DNA of 53,842 nucleotides from contig CAMOXK010000005.1 of assembly GCA_946629065.1 (NCBI GenBank), positions 1 through 53,842 on the forward strand, read 5' to 3'. A program made the position numbers and the translations under genes. Positions 32,715-41,952 of the stretch are shown here, piece after piece. The notes beneath the pieces are model-generated. The model ran no database searches, was not told the origin of the DNA, and saw only the letters and a list, made by a program, of their open reading frames with translations. The stretch is from an uncultured Clostridia bacterium. GTDB taxonomy: Bacteria; Bacillota; Clostridia; Oscillospirales; Oscillospiraceae. Every line of letters starts with the position of its first letter. The first letter of the stretch is position 1.

Positions 32715-34757
32715 CTATTTGTAGAAGGTCATAGAGAGGCTCCAGGCCTCCCAGAGATTGTAGTTGTCCACCCAGCCCACAGTCTCCGGAAAGACCGTGT
32801 ATCTGCCCTCCGGGAAAGGCGAGGCGGAGACAAAGGTGTAGCGCATATGGGTGATCCCGCTCCCGTCGGTCAGGATCTCGGTTTCCGGGTCCGAGTAGAC
32901 GGTCCAACCGGGGTCGGTGTACCAGAGGCTTCCGCCCTTGTCCGTCACCCTGGCCGGATCGATCAAAGCGGTGTCCAGGATCAGGTCAAAGCTCATGGTG
33001 TATAGGGTCTCGCCGGAATCGGGATCAAGGCGCTGGCCTTCCACCCGGCCCTGTCCTCCGTAGCTTTCGTCGATCCGGGCAAAGAAGCCCATATAGACGG
33101 GCATCGGCTCCGTCTCGATACGCTCGGTCTCCCCGTCGGGATAGACGAGATCGAAGACGATCTTCGCCATACCCCGGATCCCGCCTGTATCGGGCTCCGG
33201 CAGGTAGACCGCAGCGTAGCCCGACCATTCGTCCCCGGGCTCCTCCGCCGGGTCATAGACCGGGCCCCACTCTCCCGCATCGGGAGGCACGGCCGGGTGG
33301 AAGCCGTCCCCGGTATCCACATAGGGCGTTGCTGTGGCCGAGCCGCCCTTCAGATCCCGGAGCGTCATGAGGAATTGCATCGTCGGATACCAGGCTTCCT
33401 CGGCATAGGGTCCGATCAATTTGGGATTTACTTCCACTGTCGGGGTATTGCGTACGCGGATCCGTGCCCAAGTGCCGTCACTCCAATCGATGCGCTTGTC
33501 CTCGTCCTTGTAGTCGAGGACGAGCAGCACCTCGTCATAGCCGCCGGCCTGGAGGCTCTCCCCGGGTTGAAGGATGGCGGAAAGCGGGCAGCTCAGCTGA
33601 ATGCTTCCATCCTCCGCCATGGAGGACAGGGTCAGCTTTTCCGGCTCCATCTCGATCCAGGTCTCACCCACATACACGACGACTCTTGTTTTTTCCAGCT
33701 TGTCAGCATCCAGGATCAGCTCTTTCTGCAGCCGGAAGCTGACGGAAAGACCCTTGCCGGAGAGCGTTCCGGAAAAGCCCTCCGCATCCGGGTTATCAAA
33801 CAGGTAATTGCCGCCGTAGGCATAGAGATCACGGATATCGGTGGAATAGGCGGTGCCGGCGGTGCCGTCCGTCAGCGTATAGTCGCAGGCGATCCGCAGC
33901 TGTTTGAGAAATCCGGTCTCGCCATGATCCCAGTCGATCTCCACAAGCTGCGCATCATAGGCAAGCTCGCCGCTCCAGACGCCGCCGGAGCCGCTGTAGC
34001 TCAGCGTGGGGATCCCATTGCCGCCGGTCGGAGCATCTTCCCATGCGCCCCCGGCAGAGCTGCCTGCCTGAAGGCGCGCCGTAATGGGTTTGGCGGGATC
34101 AGCGTCATGCAGATTCAGCGAGAAGGACACGGCAAAGATATCATACCCACCTATGCCGTCCAAGCCGAACTCCTCCCTGTGCTCGATGTCCAGTTCTGTG
34201 AACAGGGGCTTCACCAGCGGAGCGGGCGTCGGGGTGGGGGTTGGCGTTGGTGTCGGCGTTGGCGTCGGGGTAGGCGCAGGGGGCTTCGGCGTAGGCGTAG
34301 GGGTGGGTGGCGGCGGCGCCGGGGGCTTTTGCGTAGGGACAGGCGTAGGCGTCAGCGTCGGCGCAGGCGGCGGCGTCGGGGTGGGGGTTGGCGTCGGGTC
34401 CGGGCTGGGCAAGGGGCTCGGTGCCGGAGTGGGAGACTCTACCGGCGTTGTGCTTGGCACCGGGCTGGGTAAGGGGCTTGGCGGCGGAGCCGGGGTAGGC
34501 GTGGGGAGGACTATCGGCGTCTCCTCCGGAGGAGGAAGCGGGTCGATCACCGGAGGCTCCGGAAGATTGATCAGGATGAGGATGGTGATAAGGGTGACGA
34601 CGCTGGTAGTAAAATACTTCCGCATCTGATTCATGCGGGAGAGGCGGCGCTGGTATAGGGCCGCCTCATTGCCGGTCAGACGGGCGCGGATCGTTCTTCT
34701 CCGCAGGGGCTCAAAGGGGCGCGCATATTCCGGGTAGCGATCGTCGATCTCGCGCAT
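32715..34757 (-). CDS. Membrane-anchored Pro/Thr-rich surface protein
   Basis: A 680-aa protein of unknown function. Residues 1-47 are basic and cytosolic, 48-65 form one hydrophobic helix, 66-182 are a Pro/Thr linker with long PT dipeptide runs typical of wall-spanning stalks, and about 500 residues form an extracellular part. That part has repeating motifs suggestive of beta-sandwich modules (for example TGETGFLKQLRIACDYTLTD and a later GETLYTMSFDL), but I recognise no named domain. There is no LPXTG or lipobox, so it is held by the N-terminal helix. GGGGGA precedes the ATG. A palindrome-containing promoter controls it. Confidence 0.82.
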   Translation of the reverse strand: MREIDDRYPEYARPFEPLRRRTIRARLTGNEAALYQRRLSRMNQMRKYFTTSVVTLITILILINLPEPPVIDPLPPPEETPIVLPTPTPAPPPSPLPSPVPSTTPVESPTPAPSPLPSPDPTPTPTPTPPPAPTLTPTPVPTQKPPAPPPPTPTPTPKPPAPTPTPTPTPTPTPTPTPAPLVKPLFTELDIEHREEFGLDGIGGYDIFAVSFSLNLHDADPAKPITARLQAGSSAGGAWEDAPTGGNGIPTLSYSGSGGVWSGELAYDAQLVEIDWDHGETGFLKQLRIACDYTLTDGTAGTAYSTDIRDLYAYGGNYLFDNPDAEGFSGTLSGKGLSVSFRLQKELILDADKLEKTRVVVYVGETWIEMEPEKLTLSSMAEDGSIQLSCPLSAILQPGESLQAGGYDEVLLVLDYKDEDKRIDWSDGTWARIRVRNTPTVEVNPKLIGPYAEEAWYPTMQFLMTLRDLKGGSATATPYVDTGDGFHPAVPPDAGEWGPVYDPAEEPGDEWSGYAAVYLPEPDTGGIRGMAKIVFDLVYPDGETERIETEPMPVYMGFFARIDESYGGQGRVEGQRLDPDSGETLYTMSFDLILDTALIDPARVTDKGGSLWYTDPGWTVYSDPETEILTDGSGITHMRYTFVSASPFPEGRYTVFPETVGWVDNYNLWEAWSLSMTFYK

Positions 34758-34878
34758 GACTTTTCCCCCTTCCCTCTCCTTCTGTTTCCGTTCGATCCGA
34801 AGCGCCTTCAGGGCCGTCCTCTCCTGGAACAGTCCGCCTTGTCCTGCCGCCTCAACCTGTCATTTTTTGTCTATACCG

Positions 34879-34907
34879 ATTTTATCATATGTATACATAT
34901 TTTTCAA
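34879..34907 (-). promoter_or_regulatory. Promoter with a palindromic operator in the spacer
   Basis: On the minus strand: TTGAAA (34907-34902), a 17-nt spacer, TAAAAT (34884-34879). The perfect 14-bp palindrome ATATGTATACATAT (34887-34900) fills the spacer, an ideal position for a repressor. It is 122 nt upstream of the surface-protein start; the leader between shows no other structure I can support. Confidence 0.7.
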
Positions 34908-34939
34908 TAGTCTATCGCTTTACTGTTCTGCAGTCACAA

Positions 34940-34965
34940 AAAGAGACGGAATAATCCGTCTCTTT
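34940..34965. terminator. Terminator-like hairpin
   Basis: An 11-bp stem (34940-34950 and 34955-34965) with an ATAA loop and A/T-rich flanks. It may end transcription from the BrkB gene (-), or it may be part of the repeat segment next to it. Confidence 0.55.
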
Positions 34966-35144
34966 CAGACTGTAGACAAACCTATACGGCAGAGCTTGGA
35001 CACGCATGGGGGGATTGTGAAGGGGGGAGGGTATGCCCCCCTTCACGTTCAATCCGCGCAAAAATGGGAACTTTTTCGGTAGTTCCCATTTTTGCGTTTC
35101 AAGCTGTCGACACTTTGTCGACAGCTTGAATGATCCGTCTCTTT
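34954..35144. repeat. Inserted hairpin-repeat segment with copy B of the 55-bp repeat
   Basis: The 12-mer ATCCGTCTCTTT occurs at 34954-34965 and again at 35133-35144, bracketing 167 nt. Inside are three further hairpins: GTGAAGGGGG/CCCCCTTCAC near 35018-35046, a 15-bp stem at 35057-35071 and 35082-35096, and the 15-bp CTT-loop stem at 35098-35112 and 35116-35130. The last 55 nt (35076-35130) equal window positions 1-55. No coding frame is plausible. It looks like a non-autonomous element built from hairpin modules, with the 12-mers as a possible target duplication. Confidence 0.75.
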
Positions 35145-35202
35145 TTGTTGATGAAAATGCTGACGTTTACAGCCGGTTTCGCCCTTGCTTCTTTCCCGCG
35201 TC

Positions 35203-36066
35203 TTATTCTTTCGCCGGCTGCTTTTCCCCGGGCTCCTTGTTTTCCCGCATCTGCCTTTCCCGGAAGATCGCCTGATTCAGCGCCTCGCCGGTATAGATGA
35301 TCTGGCAGCAGAGAAAGAGCCAGAACATCAGCAAGATGATGGAGGCCAGGGAGCCGTAAACCAGAGGATAGCGAGTGGAGACGGCAATGAAGGCGGAGAA
35401 GATCCCGCTCATGAGAACGATCCCCGCCGTGCCGGCAAAGGCACCGGGTGCTGTGGGGCGATTTTGGTGCAGGCGAAGCCCGGAGACCACATAGACGCCC
35501 CAAAGGCCAAGGAAAACCAGGCCTCCCAGGAGCAGAAAGCGCATCCAGTTCCAGGCACTGCTGATATGCAGCACCGGCACCAGACGCTCCAGCAGCTGCA
35601 AAAAGCTCTTCCCCGTCATCATTACCAGGATGCCGAAATACATGGCAGCGACAAAGGCGATGGAAAACACGAAGCTGGAGACCAAATCTCTCAGCCCCGC
35701 GCGCTTTCCCCCGCTTTTGCCGTGGATCTCCTGAAGTCCGTGGTGCAGCACCCGCACCGCAGCGGAAGCGGAGCTGAGCAGCAGCAGGATCGCGGCGACT
35801 ACCATGGTCCTGCTGGGGTTGGTGGCTACATAGATCAGAAAGCTTTTGAGGAACTGGGTGGTGGTGGGCTGCAGGACATGATCCGCCAGTTCCAGCACCC
35901 GGGACATCTGCTGGTAACTTTTCCCCAGCAGCGCATACAGGCAGATGATCAGCGGAAAGAGCGACATGGTGAGATAGTAGGCCATGGCCGCCGACGACCG
36001 TGGGATCTGCTTTTCCAGATAAAAAAGCCCCGTGCGGCGCAGCACCCTGACGATGCGCTGGATCAT
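35203..36066 (-). CDS. YihY/BrkB family membrane protein
   Basis: A 287-aa integral membrane protein with six predicted helices and the family segments SSAAMAYYLTMSLFPLIICLY (N-terminal), FGILVM and PLVYGSLASIILLMFWLF. Members were once called ribonuclease BN; that label is wrong and the function is still uncertain. The ATG at 36066 has AAGGAG upstream; the longer frame to 36129 runs through the ftsZ terminator. It follows ftsZ directly, so it depends on read-through or an unseen promoter. Confidence 0.9.
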   Translation of the reverse strand: MIQRIVRVLRRTGLFYLEKQIPRSSAAMAYYLTMSLFPLIICLYALLGKSYQQMSRVLELADHVLQPTTTQFLKSFLIYVATNPSRTMVVAAILLLLSSASAAVRVLHHGLQEIHGKSGGKRAGLRDLVSSFVFSIAFVAAMYFGILVMMTGKSFLQLLERLVPVLHISSAWNWMRFLLLGGLVFLGLWGVYVVSGLRLHQNRPTAPGAFAGTAGIVLMSGIFSAFIAVSTRYPLVYGSLASIILLMFWLFLCCQIIYTGEALNQAIFRERQMRENKEPGEKQPAKE

Positions 36067-36080
36067 ATTTCTCTCCTTCC

Positions 36081-36118
36081 AACAAAGAAAGCTCCCTTTG
36101 AAGGGAGCTTTCTTTGTT
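36081..36118 (-). terminator. Terminator or attenuator after ftsZ
   Basis: An 18-bp inverted repeat (36081-36098 and 36101-36118) ending in T-rich sequence, placed between the ftsZ stop and the BrkB start. With only 15 nt between it and the BrkB start, the downstream gene would rely on read-through. Confidence 0.75.
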
Positions 36119-36138
36119 CTATCAGGCACAAGCCTTGC

Positions 36139-37314
<1,176 letters not shown>

Positions 37315-37379
37315 AACCTTTGCCTCCTGTATATTCTCATGTCTGTTTTTTCTTCTTTTAGGCATAATAGCTCCTGACT

Positions 37380-37408
37380 ATCTTAAACCATTTTTACGCC
37401 ATGGTCAA
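37380..37408 (-). promoter_or_regulatory. Separate promoter of ftsZ
   Basis: On the minus strand: TTGACC (37408-37403), a 17-nt spacer, TAAGAT (37385-37380). It places the start of transcription near 37373, giving a leader of about 59 nt before the preferred ATG. Confidence 0.65.
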
Positions 37409-37453
37409 TAGATTTTTTATTTTTTTGTAAGCATTTTGTCACTTGAGATGGCA

Positions 37454-38233
37454 TTAGTTGGGGCTGAAATGGGCCTTGGTGCCGTTGGACACGTCGATAA
37501 CGCCCACGTCGCCATCTTTCAGCATTCCCAGAACCGTTACAAACATGCCGAATTTGTATTCCACCTTGTCATGCTTGCCCAGGACCACGGTATACTTGCC
37601 GCCATAGTCAAATTCCGGGCTGTTGGTATTGGAAAAATCGATGCGGGTGACCTGATCCGTCAGGCCGCGGGCCTGGATCTGGTCCAGCACCTCCGCAAGA
37701 TAGGCCACCGATTCGGTCTCTCCGCTCTCGGTCTCCATGATCTCGCCGATCATGAGCGTACCGGCCTTCATGCCCACCACGGGAAGCAGGCTCTCCTCCT
37801 CCCCCTCGGCAGCCTTGCCCAGGACCTTGCAGTTATGGTCCAGGGTCCACTTCTCTTCGCCAAGCGGCAGGTAGGCCAGGGCCGTGGTCTCCTCCACGGT
37901 GATGACGACTTTATTGGGAAGGCTTCGCTCCACCGTGACCGCTTCGATATAGGGGAGCTTGGAAAAGGCCCTGCCCACGGCAGCAAAACGGTCAAAGAAG
38001 AAGAGGTTGTCGCCCTCCTCAATATCCACGGCGCGGATGATCTCCTCCGCGGTATAGTGCTGATTGCCGACCACCCGTATATCCTCGACCCGGAAGAATA
38101 CGCTCATCACAAAGATGGCCGCCACGACCACCACCACAAACATCAGCGGACCGCTGAACGCCCGGCGGCGTGCGCGCATATAACCGCTGAGTTCCTCTTC
38201 CGGGACCTTGGTCCCTTTAAACGAAAACGCCAT
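37454..38233 (-). CDS. ftsQ: Cell division protein FtsQ/DivIB
   Basis: A 259-aa bitopic membrane protein. Short basic cytosolic tail, one hydrophobic helix (about 29-47), a POTRA domain (FRVEDIRVVGNQHYTAEEII to about residue 116), then the beta domain. It works with FtsL and FtsB/DivIC in activating septal peptidoglycan synthesis. The start overlaps the end of murA by 17 nt. ftsZ follows after 139 nt with its own promoter, and ftsA is absent. Confidence 0.93.
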   Translation of the reverse strand: MAFSFKGTKVPEEELSGYMRARRRAFSGPLMFVVVVVAAIFVMSVFFRVEDIRVVGNQHYTAEEIIRAVDIEEGDNLFFFDRFAAVGRAFSKLPYIEAVTVERSLPNKVVITVEETTALAYLPLGEEKWTLDHNCKVLGKAAEGEEESLLPVVGMKAGTLMIGEIMETESGETESVAYLAEVLDQIQARGLTDQVTRIDFSNTNSPEFDYGGKYTVVLGKHDKVEYKFGMFVTVLGMLKDGDVGVIDVSNGTKAHFSPN

Positions 38234-39491
38234 GCTTTTCTCCTTCGTATGATAAGTCCGCCCCCAGAAGCTGCAGGCAGCCGTTCAGATCCTCATAGCC
38301 ACGCCGGATATGTCCGCCATCCCACACCAGGGTCTCCCCCTCGGCGCAGAGACCGGCCAGCACCATGGCGGCGCCGCCCCGCAGATCAGTGGCTTCCAGC
38401 TCCGCGGCGTGCAGGGCGGGCACGCCCAGGACTCTTGCCTCCCTGTCCTCCAGCCGGATCCGGGCGCCCAGTTTTCGAAGCTGAGGCACCTGGCGGTAGC
38501 GGTTCTCAAAGATGGTCTCCCGGAAAAGGCTCTCCCCTTCCGCGCGCAGCAGCGCCGCCATCAGCAGCGGCTGGGCGTCGGTGGGAAAGCCGGGATAAGG
38601 CGATGTGACCACCGGTCCCACAGCCTGCAGTTTTCCAGGCGAGCGCAGGTGCAGGCCGTCACTTTTTCGCATTATATCACAGCCTGCCTGATTTAGGAAG
38701 TAGAGAACTGTAGAAAAATGCGCGCTCTCGCAGTCTTTCAGAAACAACTCTCCTCCGCAGGCGGCGCAGGCGCAGCAGAGCGTGGACGAGGCAATCCGAT
38801 CTGGAGGAAGCGTAAAGCAGAGGGAGCTTCTCGCCCGAAAGCCGGAAATGCGGATCGTGTCGGTGCCCGCCCCGCGGATCTCTGCCCCCATGTGACAGAG
38901 GAAGTCCTGCAGGGCACAGATCTCCGGCTCCCGGGCAGCACCGCGGAGCAGCGTTTCTCCCCGGGCGGCACAGGCCGCCATCAGGATGTTCTCGGTGGCA
39001 CCCACACTGGGGAAAGGCAGGCGGATCTCCCGTCCCTTGAGGGCGGATGCCCGGCAGAAGATCTGATCCCCCTCCTCTTCGATCTCCGCCCCCAGCTCCC
39101 GCAGGGACTTCAAATGCAGGTCGATGGGCCGTTTTCCAAGCTTGCAGCCGCCGGGAAGGCTAAGGGCCGCCTGCCCGGTCCTGCCAAGCAAGGCGCCCAT
39201 GAAAAAGACCGAGGAGCGCATCCGCTCCATCAGATTCCGGGGTATGGCGCTGCCGGAGACCTGGGAGGCGTCTATGTACACCCGATCTCCCTGCTGCTGG
39301 ACGCGACAGCCCAGGGCTCGCAGGATCTGCAGCGCGGCGTCCACATCCAGGAGCCTTGGCACCCGGCGAAGCTCCACCGTGCCGGGGCAGAGCAGACTTG
39401 CCGCCAGGATGGGAAGCGCCGCGTTTTTTGAGCCCTGGACCCTGCACTCGCCTTTCAGCCTCCGTCCCCCGCGTATCCGCCACAAGTCCAT
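38217..39491 (-). CDS. murA: UDP-GlcNAc enolpyruvyl transferase (MurA)
   Basis: First committed enzyme of peptidoglycan synthesis, adding enolpyruvate to UDP-GlcNAc. The 424-aa protein keeps Lys22-Asn23 (GSKNAALP) and the catalytic, fosfomycin-reactive Cys116 in LPGGCKLGKRPID. SPYPGFPTDAQPL carries the conserved Asp. The ATG has a G-rich Shine-Dalgarno (39499-39503) 7 nt upstream, but that site is inside a 17-bp RNA stem. Placement between murG and ftsQ resembles the divergent murA or murZ genes of some Clostridia clusters. Confidence 0.95.
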   Translation of the reverse strand: MDLWRIRGGRRLKGECRVQGSKNAALPILAASLLCPGTVELRRVPRLLDVDAALQILRALGCRVQQQGDRVYIDASQVSGSAIPRNLMERMRSSVFFMGALLGRTGQAALSLPGGCKLGKRPIDLHLKSLRELGAEIEEEGDQIFCRASALKGREIRLPFPSVGATENILMAACAARGETLLRGAAREPEICALQDFLCHMGAEIRGAGTDTIRISGFRARSSLCFTLPPDRIASSTLCCACAACGGELFLKDCESAHFSTVLYFLNQAGCDIMRKSDGLHLRSPGKLQAVGPVVTSPYPGFPTDAQPLLMAALLRAEGESLFRETIFENRYRQVPQLRKLGARIRLEDREARVLGVPALHAAELEATDLRGGAAMVLAGLCAEGETLVWDGGHIRRGYEDLNGCLQLLGADLSYEGEKHGVFV

Positions 39492-39498
39492 ACAAATA

Positions 39499-39538
39499 CC
39501 CCCTGTGCACAGAATCAGGCCATTCTATGCACAGAGGG
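39499..39538 (-). promoter_or_regulatory. RNA hairpin covering the murA ribosome-binding site
   Basis: In the minus-strand RNA, 39538-39522 pairs with 39515-39499 across a 6-nt loop. All 17 positions pair, two of them as G-U, so the stem is complete in RNA but not as a DNA palindrome. The 3' arm includes the entire GGGGG Shine-Dalgarno of murA. No U tract follows, so a translational control element is more likely than a terminator. Confidence 0.65.
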
Positions 39539-39555
39539 GAGGATGCGTGAAAAAC

Positions 39556-39631
39556 TGTAGGGGCGCTTCACGAAGCGCCCGTCGATATGATGATTTATCC
39601 GATAGCGGGCGATTCATGAATCGCCCCTACA
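39556..39631. repeat. MITE-like element with terminal inverted repeats
   Basis: 76 nt bounded by TGTAGGGGCG and CGCCCCTACA. Internally it has a GGGCGCTTC/GAAGCGCCC hairpin at the left and the exact palindrome GGCGATTCATGAATCGCC at the right. It sits in the gap between murG and murA. No clear target duplication is visible. Elements of this look are frequent between genes in gut Firmicutes (recalled, not searched). Confidence 0.75.
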
Positions 39632-39636
39632 AATAC

Positions 39637-40758
39637 TCATCTGCTTGTCAGGCTCAGTACTTTATCCACGATTTTGTCGGTGGCGTCGGGGACGGAGAGG
39701 GAGGCCATGGCTTTGGACATGTTCTGAAGCTCCCCGGGAGTCTGCAGCAGACGGTCGATCTCCTTCAGGAGGGAACTTGCGTTGAACTCCCCTTCCAGGA
39801 AGACCTTTGCGCCGCCTGCCTGTTCCAGGACCCGGGCGTTTTTCTCCTGGTGATTGTCCGTTACATTGGGGGAGGGCACAATGAGCACGGGTTTTCCCAT
39901 ATAGGTCAGCTCCGCCAGGGTGGAGGCCCCGGCCCTGCAGAGGATCAGATCCGCCGCAGCCATGACACGGGGCATATCGAAGATATACTCCCGGACATCC
40001 ACCCCACAGGCCGCCGGGTCCAGCTTCCGCTCCGCAAGAGTCTGCTGAACTTCCTTATAATCCCGGCTGCCGACGGAATGGATCATGCGAAATCGCTGCT
40101 GTCCCCGCATCAGCGGCAGCATCTCGGCAAGGATGCCATTCATATGTCCCGAGCCAAGGGAGCCCCACACGGAGACCACCAGCGGCTCCTCCGGGTCCAG
40201 GCCCAGCTCTTTCCGTGCGCTCTCCCGGGTATAACGGGCAAACTCGCCCCGCACCGGCGTGCCGGTGACACTGACCTTTTCCGGCTCGCGATAGTGCTGC
40301 CGGCTTTCCTCAAAGCCCACCAGGATCGCGTCCACTTTATCCGCCAGCATCCGGGTCGTGAGGCCGGGCAGGGCGTTGCTCTCGTGAACCAGGGTGGGGA
40401 TATGGAGCCTGGATGCCGCGTCCAGCACCGGGAAGCACACATAGCCTCCCGTGCCGATGACCGCGTCCGGCTGAAAGCGTTTCAGAATGCTGCGGGCCTC
40501 ATGCTCCGAGGCGATGACGTTTCTGGCCGTGTCCAGATTGTGCATCAGTGCGGACAAGGAGTGGCCCCGGGCAATGTTGGTGATCTTGAGGCCCCGGATC
40601 TCATAGCCGGCCCTGGGCACCAGATCCATCTCCATTTTCCCTTCGGCGCCGAGGAAAAGAAACTCGCTCTCCGGCATCAGCTCCCGCAGCCGGCCGGCCA
40701 CCGCCAGGGCGGGATTTACATGTCCGGCGGTGCCGCCGCAGGTCAATACAAATTTCAT
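39637..40758 (-). CDS. murG: MurG, lipid II synthase glycosyltransferase
   Basis: A 373-aa GT-B enzyme that adds GlcNAc to lipid I on the inner membrane face. Glycine-rich N-terminal motif GGTAGHVNPALA at 8-19, VIGTGGYVCFPV, and the donor-binding CRAGASTLAELTYMGKP. It starts 10 nt after ftsW, as usual in the cluster. Confidence 0.97.
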   Translation of the reverse strand: MKFVLTCGGTAGHVNPALAVAGRLRELMPESEFLFLGAEGKMEMDLVPRAGYEIRGLKITNIARGHSLSALMHNLDTARNVIASEHEARSILKRFQPDAVIGTGGYVCFPVLDAASRLHIPTLVHESNALPGLTTRMLADKVDAILVGFEESRQHYREPEKVSVTGTPVRGEFARYTRESARKELGLDPEEPLVVSVWGSLGSGHMNGILAEMLPLMRGQQRFRMIHSVGSRDYKEVQQTLAERKLDPAACGVDVREYIFDMPRVMAAADLILCRAGASTLAELTYMGKPVLIVPSPNVTDNHQEKNARVLEQAGGAKVFLEGEFNASSLLKEIDRLLQTPGELQNMSKAMASLSVPDATDKIVDKVLSLTSR

Positions 40759-40768
40759 GTCTTTCTCC

Positions 40769-41923
40769 TCAATTCATATTCTCTCTCGAAGCGCTGAGAA
40801 CGATGCCCATCTCCCCCAGCTGGATGAGCAGCGCGGTGCCGCCATAGCTGAAAAAGGGCAGGGAGATACCGGTGCAGGGCAGGAGATTGGTCACCACCGC
40901 CACGTTCAGAAAAACCTGCAGCGCAAGCAGCGTGGTGATGCCCGCACAGACCAGAAAGGAAAAGCGGCTGCGGCAGTTCAGTGCGATACGATAGCCCCGC
41001 AGGATCAAAAGCGCAAACAAAATCAGGATCAGCGCGGCGCCGAGAAAGCCCAGTTCCTCACACACCACGGAAAAAATAAAATCATTGTGCTCCTCGGGCA
41101 GGAACAAATACTTCTGCCGACCCATGCCCAGCCCCAGACCGGTGAGGCCGCCGGAGCCGATGGCATAGAGGCTCTGGACAATTTGATAGCCCTCCGCGGA
41201 GGGGCTGGAAAAGGGGTCCAGCCAGGTGCTGATCCGGGAGGAAGCGTAGGGGAAGAAGGTCAGCAGTACGGCGAGGCCCACCCCGGCGGCACCCAAAACG
41301 CCCGCGAACCAGAAAAGCCGCACCCCGCCCAGAAACATCATGCAGCCGCCCAAGGCCAGGATGATGATGGAGGCGGAGAAATGGGGCTCCAGGATCAAGA
41401 GGCCGACGATCAGGCCCAGGATCCCCAGGAAGGGCAGAATGCCCCAGCGGAAGCTGCGCATTTTCTCCCGAATACGGCAGATCATGGCAGAAAAGCTCAG
41501 GATCACCGCAAGCTTGGCAAGCTCCGAGGGCTGGACGGTGAGACTTCCCACCCCCAGCCAGCGGCGGGAACCGTTGGCCTTGACGCCGATGAGCGGCACC
41601 AGAGCCAACAAAAGGAGCGTCAGGATCAGAAAGGGATAGGCCCAGCGGCGGTAAAACCGCATGGGCAGACGGCTCAGCAGCAGCATGAGTCCGGTGCCAA
41701 GCACCGCAAAGACCGACTGGCGCAGAAAATAATACAGCGCCTTTCCTCCTGTCACCTTGCCCGGGTCATAATAGGCCCGGGGATAGCTGGCGGAGAGCAC
41801 CGTGATGATTCCCATGAGCAGCAGCACCAGAACCAGCAGCAGAAAAGCACCGTCCATCTGCCCCCGGCGGGCCTTCATCGCAACAGGAGAAGAGCCGGCG
41901 AGGCGGGTGCTGTCATAACGCAT
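40769..41923 (-). CDS. ftsW: FtsW/SpoVE-type lipid II polymerase (SEDS)
   Basis: A 384-aa SEDS membrane protein with ten helices. Typical segments are NGSRRWLGVGSLTVQPSELAKL, GLGLGMGRQKYLFLPEEHNDFIF and a C-terminal PFFSYGGTALL. SEDS proteins are septal glycosyltransferases that work with a class B PBP, here the one encoded at 44443-46767. GGGGAGG precedes the ATG. A separate SpoVE cannot be excluded by sequence alone, but position favours FtsW. Confidence 0.94.
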   Translation of the reverse strand: MRYDSTRLAGSSPVAMKARRGQMDGAFLLLVLVLLLMGIITVLSASYPRAYYDPGKVTGGKALYYFLRQSVFAVLGTGLMLLLSRLPMRFYRRWAYPFLILTLLLLALVPLIGVKANGSRRWLGVGSLTVQPSELAKLAVILSFSAMICRIREKMRSFRWGILPFLGILGLIVGLLILEPHFSASIIILALGGCMMFLGGVRLFWFAGVLGAAGVGLAVLLTFFPYASSRISTWLDPFSSPSAEGYQIVQSLYAIGSGGLTGLGLGMGRQKYLFLPEEHNDFIFSVVCEELGFLGAALILILFALLILRGYRIALNCRSRFSFLVCAGITTLLALQVFLNVAVVTNLLPCTGISLPFFSYGGTALLIQLGEMGIVLSASRENMN

Positions 41924-41952
41924 ACATCCACCTCCCCGGCTCGAACCATCCT

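Noticed and set aside
34200-34560. Dense short repeats that could pass for a CRISPR-like or satellite array
   Set aside because: They encode the Pro/Thr linker of the surface protein in frame, without spacers of constant length.
37315-37365. Taking ATG 37365 as the main ftsZ start
   Set aside because: The predicted transcription start falls in its Shine-Dalgarno, and the 17 extra residues are unlike FtsZ N-termini. Kept only as a possible isoform.
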